A DNA stretch of 6,318 bases. It comes from an uncultured Porphyromonadaceae bacterium. Its GTDB lineage: Bacteria; Bacteroidota; Bacteroidia; Bacteroidales; Muribaculaceae. Within the stretch, counting starts at the first letter, position 1; every line of letters starts with the position of its first letter. Under the pieces are notes generated by a model. That model saw only the letters and a list, made by a program, of their open reading frames with translations. It made no database searches and was not told where the DNA came from. Location: positions 1 to 6,318 of the forward strand of contig CAMWQF010000173.1 of NCBI GenBank assembly GCA_947176285.1, in the 5' to 3' direction. The position numbers and the translations under genes were made by a program. Below, one piece after another: positions 1 to 6,318 of this stretch.

Positions 1-42
1 AATTGAGAATTGAGAATTGGGATTTGAGATTTGGGGAGTTTG
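1..42. repeat. Tandem heptamer repeat, AATTGAG/ATTTGAG type
   Basis: Five consecutive 7-base units fill positions 1-35: AATTGAG, AATTGAG, AATTGGG, ATTTGAG, ATTTGGG. They are followed by the related GAGTTTG at 36-42. The array runs off the left edge, so its full length is unknown. It lies just downstream of the stop codon of the histidine kinase gene and is non-coding. Short A/T-rich tandem arrays of this kind are, to my recollection, common between genes in Bacteroidales. Their role, if any, is not shown by the sequence. It is not a CRISPR array, because the units are directly adjacent with no spacers. Confidence 0.7.
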
Positions 43-57
43 AATTAATTATTAATT
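43..57. repeat. Perfect A/T inverted repeat at the end of the kinase gene
   Basis: AATTAAT (43-49) and ATTAATT (51-57) are exact reverse complements around one central T. The right arm includes two bases of the kinase stop codon (56-58). As RNA it would need to open its centre to form a loop, and it contains only A-U pairs, so it would be a weak hairpin. There is no following U tract on the minus strand, so it is not a standard intrinsic terminator. It may simply be low-complexity A/T sequence at the gene end. Confidence 0.45.
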
Positions 58-1285
58 AGGATTTTGCCTCGGGGAGTTCTATTCTGAATGTCGTGCCTTT
101 CCCTACTTCAGATTCTTTCACGAATATTTTGCCGTCGTGATACTCCTCGATGATTCTTTTTACGAGAGTCAAGCCAAGTCCCCACCCTCGTTCTTTGGTA
201 GTATACCCGGGATTGAAAACCTTATTGAAATTTTTTCGGGCTATGCCTTTTCCTGTATCTTTCACTTCAATCCACACGCAGTCTTTACCTCGCCCCGTGG
301 TAATGTGGATTTCCCCTACTCCAGCCATAGCGTCGACAGCATTTTTTGTAAGGTTTTCCATTACCCATTCGAAAAGACTCGTCGACACTAACACGCCATA
401 GTCGTCTTCACCGAAATGGAATTTTAGCAACACTTTCCCTGAAATACGTCCTCGCATATATTCGAGCGATGATTCAATCGTCTGATTAAGATATTCAAGT
501 TCAAGGTTAGGTCTTGACCCGATTTTAGAAAATCTTTCAGCGATTTTGGAAAGACGCTTCACATCTTTGTCTATTTCTGTAGTCACATCCTTATCAGTGC
601 CACTTGCCTCAAGATACTGACTCCAAGCCATAAGGGAAGAAATCGGGGTGCCAAGTTGATGGGCAGTTTCTTTTGAAAGTCCAACCCAAACCCGGTTTTG
701 CTCTGCCTTCTTGGTATATACCACAGCTGAATAAATAATAAGGACCAAAATGATCATGACCCCAAGCACTACATATGGATATAGGCTCAATCTGCGAAGA
801 AGTATCGAATCTTCATAATAGATATACTGATTTATGCCGGGATAAACTTCCACCTTGATGAAGTGCGGGTCATTCTTCACCAGACGTTCAAAATCTTTAT
901 TTCCAACAGCCCTATCAAGCCGCTTCTTAAGAAACCTCTGATTTTTCTCAGTAAGGTCAGAAAAAGCAATGTGCTCCCCGGCCGCAATTCGGTCGGGAAG
1001 CTCATAGTTTCTGTATTCAAGAATATTTTTCTCTTCATCAGTCACCATCACCGGTATTGAATTGTTTTGGGCAATGATGTTGAGTAGAAATTCAAAATCG
1101 GCATTTCCTTCAGCTTGAGCCATCTTCTCAGTGGCAGAAGCCCAGATATTCATTCTCTCTCGTTCCTGCGTGGAAAGTTGCTTCACGAGATTAGTGGAAA
1201 TAATCAGGAAGATTATGACAGCAATCGTAGAGCAAATAATAAATATAGTCTTTCCGTAGCGGTCGGAAATCACGGAGAGTTTCAT
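56..1285 (-). CDS. Membrane-bound sensor histidine kinase
   Basis: Autophosphorylating kinase of a two-component system, sited in the inner membrane. Numbering is from the ATG at 1285 (409 residues). There is a membrane segment at about 12-33, an extracytoplasmic sensor region at about 34-168 with no family I can name, and a second membrane segment at about 170-190. The dimerisation/phosphoacceptor segment has the H-box ETAHQLGTP with the likely phospho-His at 209. The ATPase domain has an N box (ENLTKNAVDA, about 310-319), a G1 box (DTGKGI, 343-348), an F-box region (FNPGYTTK), a G2 box (GWGLGL, 367-372) and GKGTTF (395-400). All ATP-binding boxes are intact. No HAMP or PAS domain fits in the roughly 18 residues between the second membrane segment and the His. 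The H-box has Gln where most HisKA kinases have Glu after the His. The gene is last in a tight run, 11 bases after the preceding stop. A TTG at 1300 would add five residues and overlap that stop; ATG is preferred because it is followed directly by MKLSV and the membrane segment. No response regulator is present in the window, so the signal and target are unknown. Confidence 0.92.
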   Translation of the reverse strand: MKLSVISDRYGKTIFIICSTIAVIIFLIISTNLVKQLSTQERERMNIWASATEKMAQAEGNADFEFLLNIIAQNNSIPVMVTDEEKNILEYRNYELPDRIAAGEHIAFSDLTEKNQRFLKKRLDRAVGNKDFERLVKNDPHFIKVEVYPGINQYIYYEDSILLRRLSLYPYVVLGVMIILVLIIYSAVVYTKKAEQNRVWVGLSKETAHQLGTPISSLMAWSQYLEASGTDKDVTTEIDKDVKRLSKIAERFSKIGSRPNLELEYLNQTIESSLEYMRGRISGKVLLKFHFGEDDYGVLVSTSLFEWVMENLTKNAVDAMAGVGEIHITTGRGKDCVWIEVKDTGKGIARKNFNKVFNPGYTTKERGWGLGLTLVKRIIEEYHDGKIFVKESEVGKGTTFRIELPEAKS

Positions 1286-1296
1286 AGACGTGAAAA

Positions 1297-2709
1297 TCAA
1301 ATAAATTTGATTCTTGCCTTTTTAATGACGCGGCAAGAGTTATCGGCAAAAAGAGCCTCACCTTCTTGGAGGGTCACTATCTCAGTTGCAATATCAGCAT
1401 CGTCGGGGTTCTCTATCACGCACCCACCGGCAAGCCAAAGCACGGGATCTTCGAGAAGTCGATCAAGTATATCAGGATTATTCACAACTTTAAATACTCC
1501 ATGATGACCGTCAGGGATATCCATTCTAAAAACGGAATATTCCAGGTTAAGGCTGCGAGAAGCTTTTGTGAAAAGACCTTTCTGGTTGACATTTCCGAGA
1601 AAAACTACAGGGGGAAGCCCGGGCCCTTTAGCAGGCTGAGGTTTTTTCTCCATAGCAGGAGCAGGTTGCGCCGGCTGTTGTCTTGCAGTAGACATTTGCT
1701 GACGCGATTCTAACACTTGAGTTTCTTGCGATTTTACTTCTCTGACGGAGGCATGCTGTTGCGCCGCAGCTTGCTTAGCCGCAGCAAGTTCCCGCTTAAG
1801 TTTATCAGATTCTCGATTAGCAGCTTCAAGTTGACCTTCGAGAGCATCACATTTGGCTTTCAAAGTTTTGATTTCATCATTCTTTGAAGTCAGCGAACTT
1901 GCATATTGCTCTCTCATTTTATTAAGTTCTTCTTTTGCAGCCTTTTTTGTTTCCCTGATTTCCTTTTCCGCATCTTTATTTCCTGCAATGGCAGAACCTG
2001 TCTCCTTCATGCTCTTAGAAGCATACATCACAAGCCATACCACAACACCGATGAGTACAATCAATATGCCGATATACCATCCGGTATTGCTTGATTTTGG
2101 AGTCTGTTCATCAGCAACCCCGGCATCGGCATCAGCCTGAATAATAGCCTTATCGACCTCAGAAACAGATGTCTCATCAGAAGTAGAGCCTACACCATCT
2201 GCTGGAGAATCTGGAGCGACTGAAGTCGAAGCTTCATCTTTTTTAGCAGGAGTTTCCTGCTTTGGAGTTTCCGGGGCAATTTCTTTAGCAGGCTCTTGAG
2301 GAGCTGCTTCTTTAGGAGCAGCTGCACTCACACTGATCTTATTAAGATTCTTAGCCAAAATGCTGAGACACTTCTTGCCATCTTCCTTCAGGCCCGGAGA
2401 CTTGAAGAAAGTAGAACTCCAATACTCCACGAGTTTCTGCTTATCCCAAGAAGCATAGTCTTTAGGCACTGCTACGGCATTGAAACTTTTAATATTTTCC
2501 TGCTCTTTAGCCTTCAGCGACTTGCTGAGTTCGCTGACACTGGAAGGATTAATCTTGTCGAGATAGTCAGAACCATTGTTAGCATATCTGAGATAATGCT
2601 TAGCAGCGATAGCCCGAGCCTGCTCCATTTCCTTATCAGAGACGGCAAATGAAGGAAAAGCGGTGACCACGGCCACCGCTATAATAAATATTCTAAGGAA
2701 GTATTTCAT
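1297..2709 (-). CDS. Unrecognised single-pass membrane protein with coiled coil
   Basis: I do not recognise a characterised family for this 470-residue protein. Residues 1-22 look like a signal peptide (MKYFLRIF, a hydrophobic core, then SFA before the likely cleavage site). Residues 23-125 form a helical, probably periplasmic domain. Residues 126-205 are a Pro/Ala/Glu/Thr/Ser-rich linker. A strong membrane segment spans about 210-229 (WYIGILIVLIGVVVWLVMYA), followed by Lys-containing SKSMK, which favours a cytoplasmic C-terminus. Residues 245-315 are highly charged with heptad-like spacing, a likely coiled coil. A Gln/Ala/Pro-rich linker (316-366) leads to a compact C-terminal domain (367-470) that starts PPVVFLGNVNQKG and is rich in predicted strands. 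The gene starts 10 bases after yebC, and its stop lies 11 bases before the kinase ATG, so it is probably co-transcribed and perhaps translationally coupled with the kinase. A link between envelope and cytoplasm, perhaps feeding that kinase, is only inference from layout and gene order. Confidence 0.88.
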   Translation of the reverse strand: MKYFLRIFIIAVAVVTAFPSFAVSDKEMEQARAIAAKHYLRYANNGSDYLDKINPSSVSELSKSLKAKEQENIKSFNAVAVPKDYASWDKQKLVEYWSSTFFKSPGLKEDGKKCLSILAKNLNKISVSAAAPKEAAPQEPAKEIAPETPKQETPAKKDEASTSVAPDSPADGVGSTSDETSVSEVDKAIIQADADAGVADEQTPKSSNTGWYIGILIVLIGVVVWLVMYASKSMKETGSAIAGNKDAEKEIRETKKAAKEELNKMREQYASSLTSKNDEIKTLKAKCDALEGQLEAANRESDKLKRELAAAKQAAAQQHASVREVKSQETQVLESRQQMSTARQQPAQPAPAMEKKPQPAKGPGLPPVVFLGNVNQKGLFTKASRSLNLEYSVFRMDIPDGHHGVFKVVNNPDILDRLLEDPVLWLAGGCVIENPDDADIATEIVTLQEGEALFADNSCRVIKKARIKFI

Positions 2710-2719
2710 CAGCGGTAAA

Positions 2720-3439
2720 TTATTCTTCAGCTTCCTTCATGTTGTGGAAGACGTTCTGTACGTCGTCGTCATCTTCGAAGCGTTCAAGCAGTTTCTCGAT
2801 GCTCTCGCGCTGTTCCGGAGTCACATCCTTATAATCTGTGGGTATTCTCTCAAATTCAGCGCTTACGATTTCAAGACCGGAACCCTCGAGGAATTTCTGG
2901 ATATTGTTAAACTGGTCGAAAGCACCATAAATGAGCCATTCTTCCTCTTCAGCCTCGAGTTCTGCATCAAGATCCATAAGTTCGAGTTCAAAATCTTCAA
3001 GGCTTGTCTCAGGATTCGGTTTTACGTGGAAAACGCTCTTATGATCGAAAAGGAAAGAAAGAGAACCCTGAGTTCCGAGAGAACCGCCATGTTTAGTGAA
3101 GTAACTACGAACGTTAGCAACTGTACGCTGGTTGTTGTCTGTAGCAGTTTCCACCACGATGGCGATACCGAAAGGTCCGTATCCTTCATATACGATTTCC
3201 TTATAATCGGATGCATCCTTATCGGTGGCTTTCTTGATTGCGCGTTCAATGGTATCTTTAGGCATGTTTGCAGCCTTAGCATTGTGCATGAGCATGCGGA
3301 GACGCGGATTCATGTCAGGATCCGGGCCACCTGCTTTAACAGCGATAGTAATTTCTTTGCCTATACGAGTGAATGTTCTTGACATATTGCCCCAGCGTTT
3401 AAGCTTACGGGCCTTACGGAATTCAAATGCTCTTCCCAT
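2720..3439 (-). CDS. yebC: YebC/PmpR/TACO1-family protein
   Basis: Cytoplasmic protein of the YebC/TACO1 family, 239 residues, close to the usual family length of about 240-250. The family has long been annotated as a DNA-binding transcriptional regulator. More recent work on bacterial YebC and mitochondrial TACO1 supports a role in translation, helping ribosomes through difficult stretches such as prolines. The N-terminal helical domain (about 1-75) contains the family stretch AGGPDPDMNPRLR (36-48) and KAANMPKDTIERAI (55-68). The middle part has YEGYGPFGIAIVVETATDNN (84-103) and TVANVRSYFTKHGG (106-119). The C-terminus holds AEFERIP (194-200) and the acidic DDDDVQNVFHNM (223-234). The start MGRAFEFRKARKLKRW replaces the GHSKW start of proteobacterial YebC and is typical of the Bacteroidetes form. 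An extra-acidic stretch lies at about 148-167. There is no Shine-Dalgarno sequence; the upstream region is A-rich. It lies 104 bases after pheT and 10 bases before the membrane-protein gene. Confidence 0.97.
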   Translation of the reverse strand: MGRAFEFRKARKLKRWGNMSRTFTRIGKEITIAVKAGGPDPDMNPRLRMLMHNAKAANMPKDTIERAIKKATDKDASDYKEIVYEGYGPFGIAIVVETATDNNQRTVANVRSYFTKHGGSLGTQGSLSFLFDHKSVFHVKPNPETSLEDFELELMDLDAELEAEEEEWLIYGAFDQFNNIQKFLEGSGLEIVSAEFERIPTDYKDVTPEQRESIEKLLERFEDDDDVQNVFHNMKEAEE

Positions 3440-3543
3440 GTTATTTAGTTTTCAATTGTCTTAATTATACGTGTTATAAGTCTTGTTAGCCCTATTAGTC
3501 TTATAGTCTAATAAGTTTTATTTGGCTTATTGTATCATAATAA
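3440..3543. repeat. pheT-yebC gap with degenerate short repeats
   Basis: The 104-base, A/T-rich gap is built largely from imperfect units resembling GTCTTATAAG. GTCTT occurs at 3458-3462, 3480-3484 and 3498-3502, and GTCTA at 3506-3510, usually followed by TA-rich bases. Within it, TATTAG (3493-3498) and CTAATA (3508-3513) can form a 6-base-pair stem around a 9-base loop. The stem is weak and lacks a U tract on the minus strand, so it is not a convincing terminator. I found no minus-strand TTTG or TAnnTTTG promoter motif in the gap, so yebC may depend on read-through from pheT. Confidence 0.5.
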
Positions 3544-6039
3544 TTAGCGAAGTTGGGCGTTTAGTTGAGTCTGGAGGCTCTTGATGATTTTATCCATCAC
3601 TCCGTCAATTTGCTTGTCTTTAAGAGTAGTCTCCGGATCTTGAAGAGTGAAAGAAACAGCATAAGATTTCTTCCCTTCCTGAAGATTCTTGCCTTCATAT
3701 ACATCAAAGAGTTTGATGTCACGCAACAACTTTCCTCCTGCTTTTCGCGCGCAGGCTTCCACTGCATCAAAAGTCACATCTTTATCGAGCAATAGAGCGA
3801 GGTCACGTCTTACCGGTTGAGTCTTCTCCAGAGGAGAGTATGTGGTCTGGAACTTAGCAGCCAATTTGCAGAGATATTCCCAGTTGATAGAAGCGTAACA
3901 AACTTCCTGATCGATATCAAGAGCCTTCAGGGTCTTTCGACTAAGAATACCAAGCACAGCCAACTGCTTCCCGCTACGGTGAGCAATTTCAAGTTTTGCA
4001 CTGAAAGTCTCATCATTAGACTGGGTCATTTTAAGACCGGAAACAGCTACACCTGTCTTTTCGAAGATATTAAGGACGGTTGCCTTGAGATCGAAAACGG
4101 TAAATTCGATAGCCTGACGGTTCCAGGAGGCATTCTGCAGATTTCCAGTCATCCAAATGGCGAGTTCCATGTGCTCAGAATATTGAGCGAGAGGCTTATC
4201 TTCAGTCTTTTCCTTAGCCGAGTCAAATATATAGACATTTCCGAACTCATAGAATTTCAGATCTGTAGCCTTGCGGTTGACGTTATGGGCAATACTTTCG
4301 AGTCCACCATATAGAAGAGTCTGACGCATCACTCCCAGGTCATTGCTGAGAGGATTCATCACCTTCACAGAGTTATCAAGAGGAAAATCAGCATTTCCGT
4401 CATAGTATTTCACTGCTGAAAGCGAGTTATTCATAATCTCGCGGAAACCTTGTCCGGAAAGATCGTTACTTACCACTTGCTGCAGAGCGTAAGCCTCATC
4501 TACGGCAGTGCGTTTAGATAGATTAGCATGCATTTCTGTGCCGAATTCTACATTATTATATCCATAAATTCGTAGAATTTCTTCAACTACATCGCATGGA
4601 CGAGTCACATCTACCCTGTAAGTAGGCACCTTAATTGAGATGACATCTTCATCAGCAGTCTCCTTCACCTCGAATTCGAGAGCACGAAGAATACCGATAA
4701 TAATATTGCGAGGAATCTCCTTGCCAATAAGATTGCAGCAATATTTGAGAGAGAAATCCATCTCCACAGGCAACACAGGATTTGGATAACAATCCACCAC
4801 ATTTCCGCAAATTTCCCCGCCGGCTATTTCGCGGATAAGCACGGCAGCCAACTTGGCAGCATATTCGCAGATATTTGGATCAGTACCACGTTCATAGCGG
4901 AAAGAGGCGTCAGTGCTGAGTCCATGACGGCGTGCAGAACGGCGAATCGAAGTAGGATTAAAATATGCACTTTCGATAAATACATCTGTAGTGGCTTCAG
5001 TCACACCTGAATCAATGCCACCGAAAACACCGGCGATACACATTGGCTTTTCAGCATCACAAATCATGAGATCTTTCTCATCAAGAGAATGCTCCACCTC
5101 ATCAAGGGTTGTGAATTTAGTGCCGGTGGGGCAAGTACGAACCACTATTTTCTCACCCGCCACCTTAGCGAGATCAAAGCAATGGAGAGGCTGCCCGATT
5201 CCGAGCAAAATAAAATTAGTGATGTCTACAATCGAATTGATAGGACGCTGTCCGGCTGCCACAAGAAGGTTTTTAAGCCATTCAGGAGACTCTGAAACTT
5301 TCACACCGCGAATAGTTACACCGCAGTAGCGAGGACAAAGTTTTGTATCTTCCACATCCACAGTAACAGCACCATCGTTTCTGTCAACTGAAAAAGATGA
5401 AACATCTGGCAGACTGATCTCGGGCATTTCCACATTAGCATCATTCCCCTTTTCGAGAATCTGAGCCCATTGGTAAGCCTTGAGATCGCGAGCACACCCA
5501 TAATGGCTTGCTGCATCCACGCGGTTTGGAGTTAGTTCAACTTCAAGACGGAAGTCACTTTCCACATTGAAATAAGCAGCGGCATCGGTTCCGGCTGGAA
5601 CATCATCGGGAAGCACCATGATTCCGGCATGGTCGTTGCCAAGACCAATCTCATCTTCGGCACAGATCATACCGAAAGATTCCACACCGCGGAGTTTACC
5701 TTTCTTGATGGTGAATTCTTTGTCGCCATCGTAGAGAACAGTTCCGATCGTAGCAACTACCACTGTCTGACCGGCAGCCACATTAGGAGCGCCGCAGACA
5801 ATCTGCAGAGGAGCATCTCCGCCAACGTCAACCGTAGTCACATGCATATGGTCAGAATCGGGATGAGGCACACAAGTCAGAACCTTACCGATTTTAAGGC
5901 CTCTCAGACCACCACGAATAGACTCGACTTCCTCGATTTGGTCGCATTCGAGACCTGTAGAAGTGAAAACTGCCGCCAACTCTTTGGGCGACTCATTGAA
6001 GCTAATATAGCGTTTAAGCCACTTGTATGAGATATCCAT
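3544..6039 (-). CDS. pheT: Phenylalanyl-tRNA synthetase beta subunit
   Basis: Beta chain of the cytoplasmic alpha2-beta2 enzyme that charges tRNA-Phe with phenylalanine and hydrolyses mischarged Tyr-tRNA-Phe. It has 831 residues, slightly longer than the roughly 800 of many bacteria. In order: an N-terminal part (MDISYKWLKRYI); the EMAP-like tRNA-binding domain, about 42-155 (HPDSDHMHV, QIVCGAPNV, GVESFGMICAEDEIGLG); the B3/B4 editing domain, about 216-395 (SIVDITNFILLGIGQPLHCF, IAGVFGGIDSGV, HGLSTDASFRYERGTDP); the B5 domain, about 420-495, ending in RVDVTRPCDVVEEILRIYGY; a catalytic-like core at about 500-730; and the FDX-ACB tRNA-anticodon-binding domain at about 736-830 (SPLEKTQPVRRDLALLLD). 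His286 and Glu356 appear to match known editing-pocket residues, so proofreading is probably intact; this is an alignment by eye. The ATG at 6039 is the natural family start. The gene sits behind a Bacteroidetes-type promoter and a structured leader. pheS, the alpha-chain gene, is not in the window. Confidence 0.99.
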   Translation of the reverse strand: MDISYKWLKRYISFNESPKELAAVFTSTGLECDQIEEVESIRGGLRGLKIGKVLTCVPHPDSDHMHVTTVDVGGDAPLQIVCGAPNVAAGQTVVVATIGTVLYDGDKEFTIKKGKLRGVESFGMICAEDEIGLGNDHAGIMVLPDDVPAGTDAAAYFNVESDFRLEVELTPNRVDAASHYGCARDLKAYQWAQILEKGNDANVEMPEISLPDVSSFSVDRNDGAVTVDVEDTKLCPRYCGVTIRGVKVSESPEWLKNLLVAAGQRPINSIVDITNFILLGIGQPLHCFDLAKVAGEKIVVRTCPTGTKFTTLDEVEHSLDEKDLMICDAEKPMCIAGVFGGIDSGVTEATTDVFIESAYFNPTSIRRSARRHGLSTDASFRYERGTDPNICEYAAKLAAVLIREIAGGEICGNVVDCYPNPVLPVEMDFSLKYCCNLIGKEIPRNIIIGILRALEFEVKETADEDVISIKVPTYRVDVTRPCDVVEEILRIYGYNNVEFGTEMHANLSKRTAVDEAYALQQVVSNDLSGQGFREIMNNSLSAVKYYDGNADFPLDNSVKVMNPLSNDLGVMRQTLLYGGLESIAHNVNRKATDLKFYEFGNVYIFDSAKEKTEDKPLAQYSEHMELAIWMTGNLQNASWNRQAIEFTVFDLKATVLNIFEKTGVAVSGLKMTQSNDETFSAKLEIAHRSGKQLAVLGILSRKTLKALDIDQEVCYASINWEYLCKLAAKFQTTYSPLEKTQPVRRDLALLLDKDVTFDAVEACARKAGGKLLRDIKLFDVYEGKNLQEGKKSYAVSFTLQDPETTLKDKQIDGVMDKIIKSLQTQLNAQLR

Positions 6040-6068
6040 AAAGGTATTGTTATCGTATAATTAAGCCC

Positions 6069-6099
6069 ACGGAGTGTCCGCAACGGGACGCCCCTCCGT
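6069..6099 (-). promoter_or_regulatory. GC-rich hairpin in the pheT 5' leader
   Basis: Read as minus-strand RNA, ACGGAG (6099-6094) pairs with CTCCGT (6074-6069). Inside this, GTCC (6089-6086) pairs with GGAC (6079-6076) around a 6-base loop, with an asymmetric internal loop (GGGC opposite A). That gives ten base pairs, mostly G-C, in an otherwise A/T-rich leader of about 65 bases. It begins a few bases after the inferred transcription start and ends about 30 bases before the pheT ATG. No U tract follows on the minus strand, so it is not a simple attenuator-type terminator. It could be an mRNA-stabilising or regulatory structure, or a copy of a dispersed palindromic element. Confidence 0.55.
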
Positions 6100-6109
6100 T
6101 TTCAACTTG

Positions 6110-6141
6110 CAAAAGTACAAAATAAAAGTGTAATATGCAAA
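6110..6141 (-). promoter_or_regulatory. Bacteroidetes-type promoter for pheT
   Basis: On the minus strand, the -33 element TTTG lies at 6141-6138 and the -7 element TACTTTTG at 6117-6110, which matches TAnnTTTG exactly. The spacer is 20 bases, within the 19-21 known for the main sigma factor of Bacteroidetes. Transcription would start a few bases after 6110, at about 6103-6106, giving a leader of roughly 65 bases. It is the only full match I found upstream of pheT and probably drives the downstream run of genes as well. Confidence 0.8.
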
Positions 6142-6318
6142 TAAAATTCAAATTTCACAACCGAAAGTTGAGAGCAAAAATTTCTTAAAATGCAAAAGTT
6201 TATGCAACGATCAATTTAGGAACTGTAAGATTTTTACTTTGGCTTCCGTTTGCAGCAGTAAGAGATTCTGATGTGGTGGCGGGATAATGGATTTATTAGG
6301 GTGGAATTTGGTGGGGAG
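6142..6318. other. Upstream sequence without a recognisable gene
   Basis: This is 177 bases of mixed composition: A/T-rich next to the promoter and G-rich on the plus strand towards the right edge (GTGGTGGCGGG, GGTGGGGAG). On the minus strand one frame is open from the edge for 35 codons and another for about 23. Neither gives a protein tail I can recognise. It could hold the end of a gene lying beyond the edge, but this cannot be shown here. Confidence 0.4.

Noticed and set aside
1..35. CRISPR array
   Set aside because: The 7-base units are contiguous and have no unique spacers between them.
2663..3382. Long open frame of 239 codons on the plus strand opposite yebC
   Set aside because: It lies almost wholly antisense to a well-conserved yebC. 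Its translation has no recognisable domain, and its openness follows from the codon usage of yebC.
3817..4314. Plus-strand open frame of 165 codons opposite pheT
   Set aside because: It is antisense to the conserved pheT core and C-terminal region, and has no recognisable protein features or promoter.
6069..6104. Intrinsic terminator of a plus-strand gene
   Set aside because: The stem is followed on the plus strand only by TTTTC rather than a real T run, and no plus-strand gene ends here.
6040..6105. Phe-rich leader peptide or T-box controlling pheT
   Set aside because: The inferred leader has no ATG before the pheT start. The only GTG-started frame encodes a very short peptide with no Phe, and there is no terminator with a U tract or T-box-like layout.
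6180..6206. Second minus-strand promoter (AACTTTTG near TGCATAAAC)
   Set aside because: The -7 match has A in place of the first T, and no TTTG lies 19-21 bases upstream.
6200..6318. Tail of a further minus-strand gene entering from the right edge
   Set aside because: Open frames of 35 and about 23 codons are short enough to occur by chance, and their translations show nothing recognisable.

Overview
The window looks like an ordinary chromosomal stretch from a member of the Bacteroidota, most likely order Bacteroidales. The support is a Bacteroidetes-type promoter (TTTG, 20-base spacer, TACTTTTG) upstream of pheT, no Shine-Dalgarno sequence in front of any gene, A/T-rich translation starts, the YebC variant that starts MGRAFEFRKARK, and a phenylalanyl-tRNA synthetase beta chain of 831 residues. 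A family within the Bacteroidales cannot be named from the sequence alone.

All four genes lie on the minus strand and are transcribed from right to left. From 6318 down to 6142 there is non-coding or unassigned sequence. A promoter at 6141-6110 is followed by a leader of about 65 bases that carries a GC-rich hairpin (6069-6099). Then come pheT (6039-3544), a 104-base gap filled with degenerate short repeats, yebC (3439-2720), an unrecognised single-pass membrane protein with a coiled coil (2709-1297), and a membrane sensor histidine kinase (1285-56). The last 55 bases hold A/T-rich inverted repeats and a run of heptamer repeats.

The yebC, membrane-protein and kinase genes are separated by only 10 and 11 bases, so they are very probably one transcription unit. 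They may be read through from pheT, because no consensus promoter is visible in the pheT-yebC gap. The first two genes serve translation: tRNA-Phe charging and editing, and a YebC/TACO1-family factor. The last two look like an envelope-spanning pair, in which a protein with a periplasmic helical domain and a cytoplasmic coiled coil is encoded directly before a histidine kinase that has no response regulator within the window. That pair is the least explained part of the window, but nothing here amounts to a clearly new system. The other points of interest are the pheT leader hairpin, the variant H-box of the kinase and the short intergenic repeats.
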